Shown piece by piece: positions 52,549 through 61,393 of a stretch of 64,000 bases of DNA (its first letter is position 1; each line of letters begins with the position of its first letter). The translations under genes were made by a program, and so were the position numbers. The notes under the pieces are model-generated. The model was given only the letters and a program-made list of their open reading frames with translations, ran no database searches and had not been told where the DNA came from. This DNA is from Acetobacteraceae bacterium (lineage in GTDB: Bacteria; Pseudomonadota; Alphaproteobacteria; Acetobacterales; Acetobacteraceae): contig JANXMB010000190.1 in the NCBI GenBank assembly GCA_025354865.1, forward strand, positions 60,850-124,849, read 5' to 3'.

Positions 52549-53354
52549 GCCAGACCGCCGCCTCCGCCCCGTTCGCAGCGGGAACGCGCGTCCTGCCGTC
52601 TGCGTCCGGTTTGGCCGGGGGCATTGCCGGGGGCACCGGTCTGGTCGCGACCGGCGTGGGGAAAACCTACAAGAAGCGCCCGGTGGTGCGGAATGTCTCG
52701 ATTGGGTTGCGCCGGGGTGAGGCTGTGGGCCTGCTAGGCCCCAACGGCGCGGGCAAGACCACCACATTCTACATGATCGTCGGCTTGGTGCGGCCGGACA
52801 CCGGTAGCATCCAACTGGACGGCGCCGATATCACCACCCTGCCGATGTACCGCCGCGCCCGCCTGGGCATCGGCTACCTGCCGCAGGAGGCCAGCGTCTT
52901 CCGTGGCCTGTCGGTCGAGCAGAACATCATGGCGGTGCTGGAAGTGGTGGAGCCCGACAGCGACACCCGCGGCCTGATGCTGGACGAGTTGCTGGCCGAA
53001 TTCGGCATCGCCCATCTGCGCCGCACCCCCTCCCTCGCGCTATCGGGCGGGGAACGTCGGCGGGTGGAAATCGCCCGCGCCTTGGCGAGCCAGCCGTCCT
53101 ACATCTTGTTGGACGAGCCGCTGGCGGGCATCGACCCGATCGCGGTCGGGGAAATCCGCGACCTTGTAGGCCATCTGAAGAATCGCGGTATCGGCGTGCT
53201 GATTACCGACCACAACGTGCGGGAAACATTGGAGATTATCGACCGAGCCTACATCATGCACGACGGTCAGGTGCTGATGGAAGGGCGCCCGGATGAGGTT
53301 GTGGCGAACGAAGACGTCCGCCGCGTCTACCTGGGCGAACGCTTTACCCGCTGA
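52545..53354 (+). CDS. lptB: LPS export ABC transporter ATP-binding protein LptB
   Basis: 269 residues. Walker [47 protein letters not shown], signature [18 protein letters not shown] and Walker [16 protein letters not shown] are all typical of LptB. An extra about 35 residues precede the domain. It powers LPS extraction with LptFG. It closes the kdsD-lptCAB run; 130 bases then separate it from rpoN. Confidence 0.96.
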   Translation: MSQTAASAPFAAGTRVLPSASGLAGGIAGGTGLVATGVGKTYKKRPVVRNVSIGLRRGEAVGLLGPNGAGKTTTFYMIVGLVRPDTGSIQLDGADITTLPMYRRARLGIGYLPQEASVFRGLSVEQNIMAVLEVVEPDSDTRGLMLDELLAEFGIAHLRRTPSLALSGGERRRVEIARALASQPSYILLDEPLAGIDPIAVGEIRDLVGHLKNRGIGVLITDHNVRETLEIIDRAYIMHDGQVLMEGRPDEVVANEDVRRVYLGERFTR

Positions 53355-53484
53355 TCGGTTCGATCGGGCATCCGGCGCCCGCACGAGAAATTGTATGCAG
53401 TTGCCGCCCAACTTGCACGGTAATTGCATCCGAACATCCGTTTGCTGTTGACCTTGTTCCGTCGTGGTCGATAATCGCCCTCGC

Positions 53485-54987
53485 ATGGCGCTAACCCCTC
53501 GTCTCGATTTACGGCAAAGCCAGACCCTGGTCATGACGCCCCAGTTGCGTCAGGCCATCCAGTTGTTGCAATTCAATAACATGGAAGCAGCAACGTTCGT
53601 GGAAGCCGAACTGGAACGGAATCCGCTGCTGGAGCGGGACGAATCGAACGACAATCCGGACCTGGAACGCGCCGCGCTGGATCAGACGGTGCAGCGCACC
53701 ACCACCGCGACCGACACCGCCGTTGCAGTCCAGGCCGAAACCCTGCCGGCCGAGGGTGCGGCGCCGCTGGATACCGATTACAGTGAAAATTACGACGCCG
53801 GCGGCGTGAGCGACGGCGCCCCCGGCATGAACCGCATCGAAGGCAGCGGCGGGAACCAGAGTTTCGACGGCGATGATCGGGGGATCGACGACCTCGCGGA
53901 CACGCGGAAGCCGCTGCGGGAATATCTGGGCGAACAACTCCGCCTGAGTTTCAACGACCCCATCGATCGCATGGTCGGCGCGCACTTGATCGCCCTGCTC
54001 TGCCCCGCCGGCCGATTGACCGCAGCGCCCATCGACATCGCCACCGCCATGAACCTTCCGCTGGTTCGGGTCGAGGATGTGCGCCACCGCATGATGGGTT
54101 TCGACCCGCCGGGATTGTTCGCCCGCGATCTGGCGGAATGCCTGGCGGCCCAGTTGCGGGAGAAAAACCGCCTCGATCCCGCGATGCAGATCCTGCTGGA
54201 CAATTTGCCGCTGCTGGCCGCCCGCGAAACCCGCAAGCTGATGGGCTTGTGCGGGGTCGATGCCGAAGACATGGCGGAGATGATTGCCGAGATCCGCGCG
54301 TTGGATCCAAAGCCGGCGGCGACATACGATAGCGTCCCAGCCCCGCCCGTGGTGCCCGATATCCTGATGCGGCCCAACCCGGACGACACCTGGACGATCG
54401 AGTTGAACCCCGACACCATGCCGCGTGTCCTGGTAAACGAGCGATTTTACGCTCGCATCGCGCCGAAGGCGAAGAAGGACGAAAAAATCTTCCTGTCGGA
54501 GCGTTTGGCCAGCGCCAATTGGTTGGTGCGCTCGTTGCAGCAACGGGCGCAGACGATTTTGAAAGTAGCGGCGGAAATCGTGCGCCAACAGGATGCTTTT
54601 TTACGCCATGGCGTGGCCTATTTGCGCCCGCTGATTTTGCGCGACATTGCCTCGGCGGTCGAATTGCACGAAAGCACGGTCAGCCGGGTAACGGCGAATA
54701 AATATATCGCCACGCCGCGGGGCTTGTACGAGCTGAAATATTTCTTTACCGCCGCGCTTCAATCGTCCACTGGCGGGGACACCCATAGTGCCGAAGCGGT
54801 GCGTCACCGCATCCGCGCCCTGATCGACGCCGAGCCTGCCAACGACATCGTTTCGGACGACACTTTGGTGACGTTGCTGCGCAAAGAAGGTGTGGACATA
54901 GCCCGGCGAACGGTGGCCAAATACCGGGAGGCGCTGCGCATCCCCAGTTCGGTTCAGCGTCGGCGGGAAAAGGCGATGCACGCCTAG
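53485..54987 (+). CDS. rpoN: RNA polymerase sigma-54 factor
   Basis: 500 residues. Region I (LDLRQSQTLVMTPQLRQAIQLLQFNN) binds activators, an acidic region II follows, then the core-binding domain, the DNA-binding helix-turn-helix (DIASAVELHESTVSRVTANKYI) and the RpoN box ARRTVAKYREALRIPSS that reads the -24 element. The start MALTPRLDL matches the family; a GTG 21 bases upstream (53464) is possible. The TAG stop is the first triplet of a CTAG-bounded palindromic element. Confidence 0.95.
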   Translation: MALTPRLDLRQSQTLVMTPQLRQAIQLLQFNNMEAATFVEAELERNPLLERDESNDNPDLERAALDQTVQRTTTATDTAVAVQAETLPAEGAAPLDTDYSENYDAGGVSDGAPGMNRIEGSGGNQSFDGDDRGIDDLADTRKPLREYLGEQLRLSFNDPIDRMVGAHLIALLCPAGRLTAAPIDIATAMNLPLVRVEDVRHRMMGFDPPGLFARDLAECLAAQLREKNRLDPAMQILLDNLPLLAARETRKLMGLCGVDAEDMAEMIAEIRALDPKPAATYDSVPAPPVVPDILMRPNPDDTWTIELNPDTMPRVLVNERFYARIAPKAKKDEKIFLSERLASANWLVRSLQQRAQTILKVAAEIVRQQDAFLRHGVAYLRPLILRDIASAVELHESTVSRVTANKYIATPRGLYELKYFFTAALQSSTGGDTHSAEAVRHRIRALIDAEPANDIVSDDTLVTLLRKEGVDIARRTVAKYREALRIPSSVQRRREKAMHA

Positions 54988-55071
54988 TGGTCAGAATTTG
55001 ACCACCAGGCTCTGATTTGGTGGGCCGATTCACCTAACGCTTGGGACTCAAGCGCTAGGAACGGACCACTA
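54985..55071. repeat. 87-bp CTAG-bounded palindromic element (MITE-like)
   Basis: Ends are perfect inverted repeats CTAGTGGTC (54984-54992) and GACCACTAG (55064-55072). Inside are smaller stems (GTGGTCA/TGACCAC and CGCTT/AAGCG). Its left TAG is the rpoN stop codon. Unrelated in sequence to the main repeat family, but with the same CTAG edges and the same placement at a gene end. No gene lies in 54988-55120. Confidence 0.75.
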
Positions 55072-55120
55072 GGGCGCACGTGTCGCCGATACCGCTCCTT
55101 CCACCGGGGGAGAGACTGAC

Positions 55121-55684
55121 ATGCAAATCACGGTATCCGGAAAACAAGTCGAATTGTCCGATGCGCTGCGCATCCGGGTCGGCACGAGCCTGGACCTGAT
55201 CGCCAGCAAATATTTCGAACACGCCATAGAAGCGCACGTCACTTTCAGTCGGAGCCGAAGTAACTTTACCTGCGACATCAACCTGCACGCCGGTCGCGGA
55301 CTGCAATTGCGCGGCGAAGGCGAAGCGGCCGAGGCGAACGCCGCGTTCGACCACGCCGCCGAACATGTTGCCAAGCGCCTGCGCCGCTATCGCCGCCGGG
55401 TGAACGAGCACCATCGCGACCTCGCGCATCGGGAACGCCCGTCCACCGCCCGCCAATTCATCTTGCAGCAGGAGGAAGAAAGCGCCGAGGAACCGGCAAC
55501 CCATCCCGCCGTTATCGCCGAAACCGCAACCGAAATCAGCGTGTTAACGGTTGGCGAGGCAGCGATGCGACTCGACCTTGCGCATCAGGCAGTCTTGATG
55601 TTCCGCAACAGCAAATCGGGCGAATACAACGTGATCTATCGACGGGAGGACGGCAACCTCGGCTGGATCGACCCGGCGCGTTAG
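55121..55684 (+). CDS. hpf: long-form ribosome hibernation promoting factor
   Basis: 187 residues. The N-terminal sigma-54 modulation/S30AE domain (MQITVSGKQVELSDALRIRVGTSLDLIASKYF, HVTFSRSRSNFTCDINLHAGRGLQLRGEGEA) binds the 30S subunit; after a linker the C-terminal domain (TEISVLTVGEAAMRLDLAHQAVLMFRNSKSGEYNVIYRREDGNLGWIDP) dimerises ribosomes into 100S particles. It follows rpoN, as usual; ptsN, the usual next gene in this block, is absent. Confidence 0.95.
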   Translation: MQITVSGKQVELSDALRIRVGTSLDLIASKYFEHAIEAHVTFSRSRSNFTCDINLHAGRGLQLRGEGEAAEANAAFDHAAEHVAKRLRRYRRRVNEHHRDLAHRERPSTARQFILQQEEESAEEPATHPAVIAETATEISVLTVGEAAMRLDLAHQAVLMFRNSKSGEYNVIYRREDGNLGWIDPAR

Positions 55685-55707
55685 AACGCGGTGCGTTTAC
55701 TTGCACT

Positions 55708-55750
55708 CCCGTATCGCGCGGTCGCGGTTCCTTCGATCGCGGGATACGGG
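55708..55750. repeat. palindrome downstream of hpf
   Basis: CCCGTATC (55708-55715) and GATACGGG (55743-55750) enclose further GC-rich complementary bases, giving a long imperfect stem. It lies in the 161-base spacer between hpf and the sulfotransferase gene, and could end the hpf transcript, though no T-tract follows. Confidence 0.5.
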
Positions 55751-55845
55751 CTTACGGCGGTTCCGGCTGGCGTCATCGTGCGCCGAACCGGATCGGTGGG
55801 GCGTGTCGGGCAACCGGCGCGCCCTTTATCGGGGTTCGCAGTCGG

Positions 55846-56565
55846 GTGATCGTTTCTCACGCCCATAGATTCATCATCCTCCTTCCCTGGAAAACTGCCA
55901 GTTCCACCCTGCATGCTCGACTTTCGGCACTGAACGACAGTCCGTATAGCCGGCTGTATTATTTTTCTCGGTATTTGAATCGCGTCACCCATCAGCATAT
56001 CGGCTGTGCCGAATTCGCGGCATATCCGGAATCTCGGCTGGGGTACAAAACCGCTGCCTTCGTGCGCAATCCCTACGACCGGGTTTATTCCGGTTTCATT
56101 CAGGTACAGCGCGATCTGCGCACCCAGGTCGATGCGCCTTTTCCCTCGCCCTGGATCCGGGAACTGGTATTGCAACAATTGGAGGAAAATCGGCAGCGAC
56201 TGATAGCGGCGGATGGCGACTTTGATCGTTGGGTCGCTGCGTTGCCGGAACATCGCATTCGTGCCGTCGGGATCAACACCAGCTTCCCCCTGCATCCAGC
56301 GCATTATTGGACGCATCTATGCGGCGAACGCTACGTGTCCTTCGTTGGCACGGTGGAAAATTTCGAACACGACCTTATGGCGTTCTGTGCCGAGGTCGGC
56401 ATTGCGGTTCCGCCGCGCATCGACCGGAATGTTTCGGGGAATGCGGTCGCCCCGGTGGGAACCTACCGGTATACCGGCGCCATGAATGCGGCATCCATCG
56501 AGCGGATAAATACGCTCTTTCACGACGATTTCGAATTGTTCGGTTACCGCAAGATCGGTGCGTAG
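55846..56565 (+). CDS. sulfotransferase family protein
   Basis: 239 residues of the sulfotransferase family 2 type. The 5'-phosphosulfate-binding loop is LLPWKTASSTLHARL and the 3'-phosphate-binding motif is AAFVRNPYDRVYSGFI; a C-terminal NVSGN follows. It should transfer sulfate from PAPS to a carbohydrate or other hydroxyl; the acceptor is unknown. Start is GTG. It occupies the place where ptsN is usually found after hpf, suggesting insertion of this segment. Confidence 0.85.
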   Translation: MIVSHAHRFIILLPWKTASSTLHARLSALNDSPYSRLYYFSRYLNRVTHQHIGCAEFAAYPESRLGYKTAAFVRNPYDRVYSGFIQVQRDLRTQVDAPFPSPWIRELVLQQLEENRQRLIAADGDFDRWVAALPEHRIRAVGINTSFPLHPAHYWTHLCGERYVSFVGTVENFEHDLMAFCAEVGIAVPPRIDRNVSGNAVAPVGTYRYTGAMNAASIERINTLFHDDFELFGYRKIGA

Positions 56566-56624
56566 GGCGAACGGATGAACCGCGCCGGCTGTCGGCCGCA
56601 CGATGGCGGCCGACGGGTTGCGTC

Positions 56625-57545
56625 CTATTTAATGCGGCCCATGTCGCGCAGCTTTTCCACCACGTTACCCATCATGCCGAAATACGGCTTCACGTTGGAC
56701 AGATCGCGGATGGCGCCGAGCGAATCCCGAACCATTTCGATCGAGACAGGTTCGGCCGGATCGAATTGCGCGCCCTCGGTAACGAAATATTGTACCCGAG
56801 CATAACCGCCTGCGGTGGCGGCCATGATTTCGCCGTTCTGGTCGCATTCTTCGCTGCACAGCCATGCGACCATCGGAGAAACGAGTTCCGGTTTCATCCA
56901 CGGCGCGATATCCGGCGGCAGCAACGATTCCGTCATCCGCGTATAAGCCGACGGGGAGATCGCATTCAGTCGAATATTGTATTTCGCGCCCTCGTGCCGC
57001 AGCACGTTGATCAGCCCGTTCACTGCCATTTTCGCCGCGCCGTAATTGGCCTGACCGAAATTGCCGACAGTGCCGGAACCCGACGTGGTCACGACGATGC
57101 GCCCGTAGCTTTGCTTGCGCATGATCGGCCACGCGGCCTTGATGCAATATGCGGTGCCGAAATGATGCACTTGGTTGACGAACTCGTAGTCCGCCATCGA
57201 CATATTGTTGAACGCTTTATCGCGCAGGATGCCGGCGTTGTTGACCAGAATATCCAGCCGGCCCCAGGTGTTCATTGCGGTATCGATAATACCCTGCGCG
57301 GATGCCTCATCGGCGACCGAGTTGTAGTTCGCCACGGCCTGCCCGCCGGCCGCAACGATTTCCGCCACCACGGCATCGGCGACGCGGTTGGCACCGCCGG
57401 TACCATCGACCGATCCGCCGGGATCGTTCACCACGACCTTGGCGCCTCGGGACGCCAGCAGCAGCGCATGGCAGCGACCCAGGCCGGCGCCGGCCCCGGT
57501 GACGATTGCCACCCGGTCATCGTATCGTACGTCCATTTTCAACAC
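56625..57545 (-). CDS. SDR family oxidoreductase, multifunctional enzyme type 2-like
   Basis: 306 residues. Cofactor motif VTGAGAGLGRCHALLLASRGAKVVVNDPGG, catalytic serine in VVTTSGSGTVGNF and YGAAKMAV (YxxxK). The VVNDPGGS stretch and long C-terminal extension recall the (3R)-hydroxyacyl-CoA dehydrogenase domain of peroxisomal multifunctional enzyme type 2, so a role in fatty acid or steroid degradation is likely. The esterase gene lies three bases upstream on the same strand. Confidence 0.9.
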   Translation of the reverse strand: MLKMDVRYDDRVAIVTGAGAGLGRCHALLLASRGAKVVVNDPGGSVDGTGGANRVADAVVAEIVAAGGQAVANYNSVADEASAQGIIDTAMNTWGRLDILVNNAGILRDKAFNNMSMADYEFVNQVHHFGTAYCIKAAWPIMRKQSYGRIVVTTSGSGTVGNFGQANYGAAKMAVNGLINVLRHEGAKYNIRLNAISPSAYTRMTESLLPPDIAPWMKPELVSPMVAWLCSEECDQNGEIMAATAGGYARVQYFVTEGAQFDPAEPVSIEMVRDSLGAIRDLSNVKPYFGMMGNVVEKLRDMGRIK

Positions 57546-57548
57546 TCC

Positions 57549-58430
57549 TTACAGATGAGACTTCACGAAGGCACCGCCGGCCGCGATCGCGCGTTTTCCG
57601 GCCTGCAGAACGGTATGATAGGTGTGCCACACGTGGATCATTTCCGGCCATATCTGCAAATCCACCGGCACATCGGCAATCCCGGCAGCCCGCGCCAACA
57701 TCAGCGAATCGTCGAGCAACGTTTCGCAGGCACCGACCTGGATCAGCATCGGCGGCAGCCCGCGCAGCGCACCGTAAATCGGCGCCGCAGTCGGGGACCG
57801 CAGATCGGCACCGGCCAGATAGCTTTCAGCCATGAAGCGGATCGTCGCCCGTTGCACCGTCGGATCGGTTTCGGCGCGATCATCGAACGATCGGCCGTTC
57901 GCCTCCATATCCACCCAGGGCGACATGCACCATGCGCAACCCGGCAGCGGCAGGCCGGCGTCGCGGATTGCCAGCATGCCGCCGACCACCAGCCCGCCAC
58001 CGGCACTATCGCCCGCGATGGCGATATCGTGCGCCGCGATGCCGCTGGAAAGCAGATAGCGATAGGCGGCGACGGTATCTTCGACCGCTGCGGGGAACGG
58101 GTGTTCGGGGGCCATCCGATAGTCGATCGCCAGCGTGCGGGTGCCGGCGGTGCGGCCGCATTCGGCGACGAGATGGCGATGGCTGTCCAAGGACCCGATC
58201 ACGTAGCCGCCGCCATGCAGGAACAGGATCGCCTTCGACGCGTCGGCGCCCGGCGTCGAGGTCCATTCCGCTTTCACCCCATTGGCAAGCACCGGTTCGA
58301 CGACGACATCCGCCGGCAGGCCGAAGCCGAGGCCGCGTGCGTCGTAGTCGCGCCGCATTTGCGGGATTTCGGTCGCCCGCGTACGCGCGGCGATCTGCGC
58401 GCGCAGGGCGACGATTTCCGGATCGGGCAT
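57549..58430 (-). CDS. alpha/beta hydrolase, hormone-sensitive lipase family
   Basis: 293 residues. Oxyanion motif FLHGGGYVIGS, nucleophile in AGDSAGGG, and a C-terminal histidine in MIHVWHTYH. Soluble. It precedes the MFE-2-like SDR by three bases, so the pair probably forms an operon acting on an ester and the acid released. It is distinct from the HSL hydrolase at 2369-3298. AGGAGG lies before the ATG. Divergent from fliR across 157 bases. Confidence 0.92.
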   Translation of the reverse strand: MPDPEIVALRAQIAARTRATEIPQMRRDYDARGLGFGLPADVVVEPVLANGVKAEWTSTPGADASKAILFLHGGGYVIGSLDSHRHLVAECGRTAGTRTLAIDYRMAPEHPFPAAVEDTVAAYRYLLSSGIAAHDIAIAGDSAGGGLVVGGMLAIRDAGLPLPGCAWCMSPWVDMEANGRSFDDRAETDPTVQRATIRFMAESYLAGADLRSPTAAPIYGALRGLPPMLIQVGACETLLDDSLMLARAAGIADVPVDLQIWPEMIHVWHTYHTVLQAGKRAIAAGGAFVKSHL

Positions 58431-58548
58431 GCGGTATCCTCCTGTTATTCTGGCGCCTTGGAGCGGTCGGCGGATTGCTTAACACGCTCCGCCCACCAGG
58501 GCCACGAGCGGGGCCACGAGCGCCGCCCGCGCAGATTTCTGGCCGCCG

Positions 58549-58564
58549 TTAACCTTTTCTTAAC
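58549..58564 (+). promoter_or_regulatory. CtrA-binding site (TTAA-N7-TTAAC)
   Basis: TTAACCTTTTCTTAAC matches the CtrA consensus TTAA-N7-TTAAC at every specified base. It ends 23 bases before the fliR ATG. CtrA drives early flagellar operons in alphaproteobacteria, and a CckA-like kinase gene lies in the same operon. Confidence 0.65.
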
Positions 58565-58587
58565 GGTTTCCCATCATCCTGCCGGCC

Positions 58588-59361
58588 ATGGACCTCGTGC
58601 TACCACCCGATCTCGATCGCTGGGCTTTCGGCGCCATGCTGGTGCTCGCGCGCGTCGCCGGGGCCATCGTCCTATTGCCCGGCCTGGGAGAATCGGCGCC
58701 GCCGTCGATGGTGCGCGCCGGGCTGGCACTGGGCGTGACGCTGCTGCTGCTGCCGGTGCTGCTGCCCGACCTGCCGCCGCCGCCGGACGCCGAACTGCGC
58801 GCGGGCATGATGGTGGCGGCCGAGGTCGGGACCGGGCTTTGGTTCGGCTGGCTCGCGCGGTGTCTGGTGCTGGCACTGCCGATGGCGGGCCAATACATCG
58901 CCTACATGGTCGGCATTTCCAACGTCCTGCAAGCCGACGCCGAACTCGGACCCCAGACAACGGCAGTCGCTCGGCTGTTCGATGCGGCGGTGCCGGTGCT
59001 GATCCTGACGACCGAACTATATAAGGTGCCGCTGGCAGCGCTGGAGGGGCTGTATCGGCTGGTCCCCGCCGGCACCGTGCTGCCGATCGTCGATAGCAGC
59101 CAAACCGCCCTGCGCGCGATCGCCGAGAGCGCGATCCTGGCGCTGCGCCTCGCGTCGCCCTTCGTCCTGGCCGGGCTGGTGTGGCATATCGCGACCGGCC
59201 TGACGGCGCGGTTTCTACCCCGATTGCAGGTGTATTTCGTCGCCGTCCCCGGCCAAATCCTCGGCGGACTGCTACTGCTGGGCGTGCTGTCCGGCGCGCT
59301 GCTTTCGGCGTGGCTGGAAGCGACCCGTGCCGGGTTTTCGACCATGCCCGGCACCGGTTGA
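58588..59361 (+). CDS. fliR: flagellar biosynthesis protein FliR
   Basis: 257 residues with about six membrane segments. FGAMLVLARVAGAIVLLPGLGESAPPSMVRAGLALGVTLLLLP is a typical FliR start, and AGQYIAYMVGISNVLQADAELGPQTTAVARLFD is the conserved middle. FliR is part of the flagellar type III export gate. It begins an operon with flhB (three bases on) and a CckA-like kinase. fliQ is not upstream; an esterase gene on the other strand is. Confidence 0.93.
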   Translation: MDLVLPPDLDRWAFGAMLVLARVAGAIVLLPGLGESAPPSMVRAGLALGVTLLLLPVLLPDLPPPPDAELRAGMMVAAEVGTGLWFGWLARCLVLALPMAGQYIAYMVGISNVLQADAELGPQTTAVARLFDAAVPVLILTTELYKVPLAALEGLYRLVPAGTVLPIVDSSQTALRAIAESAILALRLASPFVLAGLVWHIATGLTARFLPRLQVYFVAVPGQILGGLLLLGVLSGALLSAWLEATRAGFSTMPGTG

Positions 59362-59364
59362 CCC

Positions 59365-60423
59365 ATGTCCGGCAGCGACAGAGACGACCGCACAGAAGAC
59401 GCAACCCCAAAACGGCTGCAAAAGGCACGGGAAGAGGGGCGCATCCCGGTCTCCCGGGAATTGGTCGGCTTCGCGGGTCTGGCCGGCGTCACCCTCGCCG
59501 TCGTCTACGCCGCGCCATCGACGATCGGCGGCCTCAGCCGCAGCCTGACACAGTTCCTCATGCATCTGGATTCGCCAAGCGCAATTGGGCCGGAAGCGTT
59601 TGTGGCGGCTGCGGGGGCGCTGTTGCGCGGCATCGCCCCCTTCGTGCTCGCCACACTCCTCGCCGGTTCGGCGGCTGTGCTAGTGCAAACCGGGTTTCTG
59701 CTGCGGCCCTCGGCGCTGCATCCGGATTTGTCCCGTCTGAACCCCGCTGCCGGGCTGAAACGCATCTTCGGCGCCGATGGCGCAATCGAGGCCGTGAAAT
59801 CCGTCGCCAAATTGCTGGTCATGGGCTGGGCCGTCTGGTTGACCCTGCTCGGCGCGCTGCCGGCGCTGACCGCCCTGCCCTTCCAGGACCCGAGGCAGTT
59901 GCTGGCCCGCACCATCGGTCCGGCCACCCGCGTCCTGTTCGCCGTCCTGGCGGTGCAAGCGGCGATGGCGCTGTTGGACGTGCTGTGGGAACGCTTCCGT
60001 TTCGCCCAGAAAATGCGCATGAGCCGCCAGGAGATTATCGATGAGCACCGCGAATCCGAGGGCGATCCCAAAATCAAAGCCCGCATTCGCCAGATCCGCC
60101 TCGCTCGTGGACGTCGGCGGATGCTGGCGGCGGTGCCGAAAGCGACGGTGGTGATCACCAATCCCACCCATTACGCTGTCGCGCTGGCCTACGATCGTGC
60201 GAAAAACGCCGCACCTCGGGTGGTGGCGAAAGGAGTGGATTCGATGGCGGCCCGCATTCGAGAAGTCGCCACAGCGCATCGCGTGCCCCTGGTCGCCAAC
60301 CCGCCGCTCGCTCGGGTCCTGCACCGGATCGAGCTGGACCAGGAAATTCCCGCCGAACACTTCAAGGCCGTGGCGGAAATCGTCGCCTATGTGTGGCGCC
60401 TGAATCGCAGTGCGCGGCGATGA
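59365..60423 (+). CDS. flhB: flagellar biosynthesis protein FlhB
   Basis: 352 residues. The start SGSDRDDRTEDATPKRLQKAREEGRIPVSREL is the FlhB signature, four membrane segments follow, and the autocleavage motif N266-P-T-H is in VVITNPTHYAVAL. FlhB switches export specificity from rod/hook to filament proteins. It is coupled to the next gene by an ATGA overlap. Confidence 0.95.
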   Translation: MSGSDRDDRTEDATPKRLQKAREEGRIPVSRELVGFAGLAGVTLAVVYAAPSTIGGLSRSLTQFLMHLDSPSAIGPEAFVAAAGALLRGIAPFVLATLLAGSAAVLVQTGFLLRPSALHPDLSRLNPAAGLKRIFGADGAIEAVKSVAKLLVMGWAVWLTLLGALPALTALPFQDPRQLLARTIGPATRVLFAVLAVQAAMALLDVLWERFRFAQKMRMSRQEIIDEHRESEGDPKIKARIRQIRLARGRRRMLAAVPKATVVITNPTHYAVALAYDRAKNAAPRVVAKGVDSMAARIREVATAHRVPLVANPPLARVLHRIELDQEIPAEHFKAVAEIVAYVWRLNRSARR

Positions 60424-61355
60424 ACGACGCCCTGAAGCACGACATGCGGCATTGGCTGACGGCGCTGCTGGCGGCACTCGGGCAGAACGATGTTGCACTC
60501 GCCCGGTCGGTCGCGGCGCAGATGGCGGCCCTGCTGGGGGAACCGCAGGTCGCGACGCTGTCGGTGAACGCGGCATTGCGCGAAGTCGGGCGCTTGCTGG
60601 GGGGGGCGACGATCCAACCGGCGGAGCCCGATGTGTTTATACGCGCCGATCCGGCGACATTCGGCCGGGTGCTGATCAATCTGGCGGTCAACGCGCAGCA
60701 GGCGGGCAGCACCCCGACCCTGCGCGCCGGGCGGGACGGTTCGGATGCGACGATCGCCGTCGCGGACACCGGTCCCGGCATCCCGGCCGACCGCCTTGAC
60801 ACGATATTCGAGTCGGGATTTTCGACCAAAGGTAGCGGCGGCCTGGGGCTGTCGATCGTGCGCTCGATCGTCGCCGCAGCCGGCGGCACTGTCGCTGCTA
60901 CCAGCACGCTCGGCCAGGGCACAACGATCGCCGTGCGTTGGCCGCTCGCCCCGATGGCGGCGCCCGTTTCCCCGAGTGCGACCAGGGGACCGCCCCGCCT
61001 GGTGGTTCTGGTCGAGGACGAGCCCATCGTGCGGCGGCTGGCCGAACGGGCGCTGATCGCCGCAGGCTGGCAAGTGGCCGCCTTCGGCTCGGCGGAGGAC
61101 GCGCTGGCAGCCACCCTGGCCCCTGGCCCGACCCCTGGCGCCATCGTCGCCGATCGCACTTTGCCCGGCATGGACGGCCCCAGTCTGATAGCATCGATGC
61201 GGGCGCGGTGGCCGAAACTGCCGGCGGTGCTGGTTTCGGGCTATACCGACTCGACGGGAGAAGCCGATCCTGCGGTCGGGAAGACGGTGTTTCTGGCCAA
61301 GCCCTATGCGCTGATCGACTTGACGGTTGCGCTTGCGGCGATTGTTCGCGATTAG
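60420..61355 (+). CDS. short CckA-like hybrid histidine kinase (soluble)
   Basis: 311 residues. A very short N-terminus leads straight to a histidine box (LKHDMRHWLTALLAAL, like CckA HDFNNLLTAI), then an ATPase domain with N-box INLAVNAQQAG, VADTGPGIP and GSGGLGLSIV, and a receiver domain with VVLVEDEPIVRRLAERAL and phosphoacceptor in IVADRTLPGMDG. Order and motifs match the C-terminal half of CckA, the kinase feeding CtrA, which usually sits after flhB in this order but has membrane and PAS domains of several hundred residues. Here those are missing. The ATG overlaps the flhB stop. Confidence 0.85.
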   Translation: MNDALKHDMRHWLTALLAALGQNDVALARSVAAQMAALLGEPQVATLSVNAALREVGRLLGGATIQPAEPDVFIRADPATFGRVLINLAVNAQQAGSTPTLRAGRDGSDATIAVADTGPGIPADRLDTIFESGFSTKGSGGLGLSIVRSIVAAAGGTVAATSTLGQGTTIAVRWPLAPMAAPVSPSATRGPPRLVVLVEDEPIVRRLAERALIAAGWQVAAFGSAEDALAATLAPGPTPGAIVADRTLPGMDGPSLIASMRARWPKLPAVLVSGYTDSTGEADPAVGKTVFLAKPYALIDLTVALAAIVRD

Positions 61356-61358
61356 TTC
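61344..61358 (+). promoter_or_regulatory. LexA (SOS) box, alphaproteobacterial type, upstream of recA
   Basis: GTTCGCGATTAGTTC is an exact GTTC-N7-GTTC, the alphaproteobacterial SOS box. It overlaps the stop codon of the CckA-like gene and lies about 170 bases before recA. Confidence 0.55.
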
Positions 61359-61378
61359 TTGCAATATCGTGAATAACG

Positions 61379-61393
61379 GAACATACGGGGAAC
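61379..61393 (-). promoter_or_regulatory. second LexA (SOS) box upstream of recA
   Basis: GAACATACGGGGAAC is an exact GAAC-N7-GAAC, the reverse strand of GTTC-N7-GTTC, about 137 bases before recA. A near match (GTTCGTGAAAAATTC, one mismatch) follows at 61421-61435. Confidence 0.65.
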
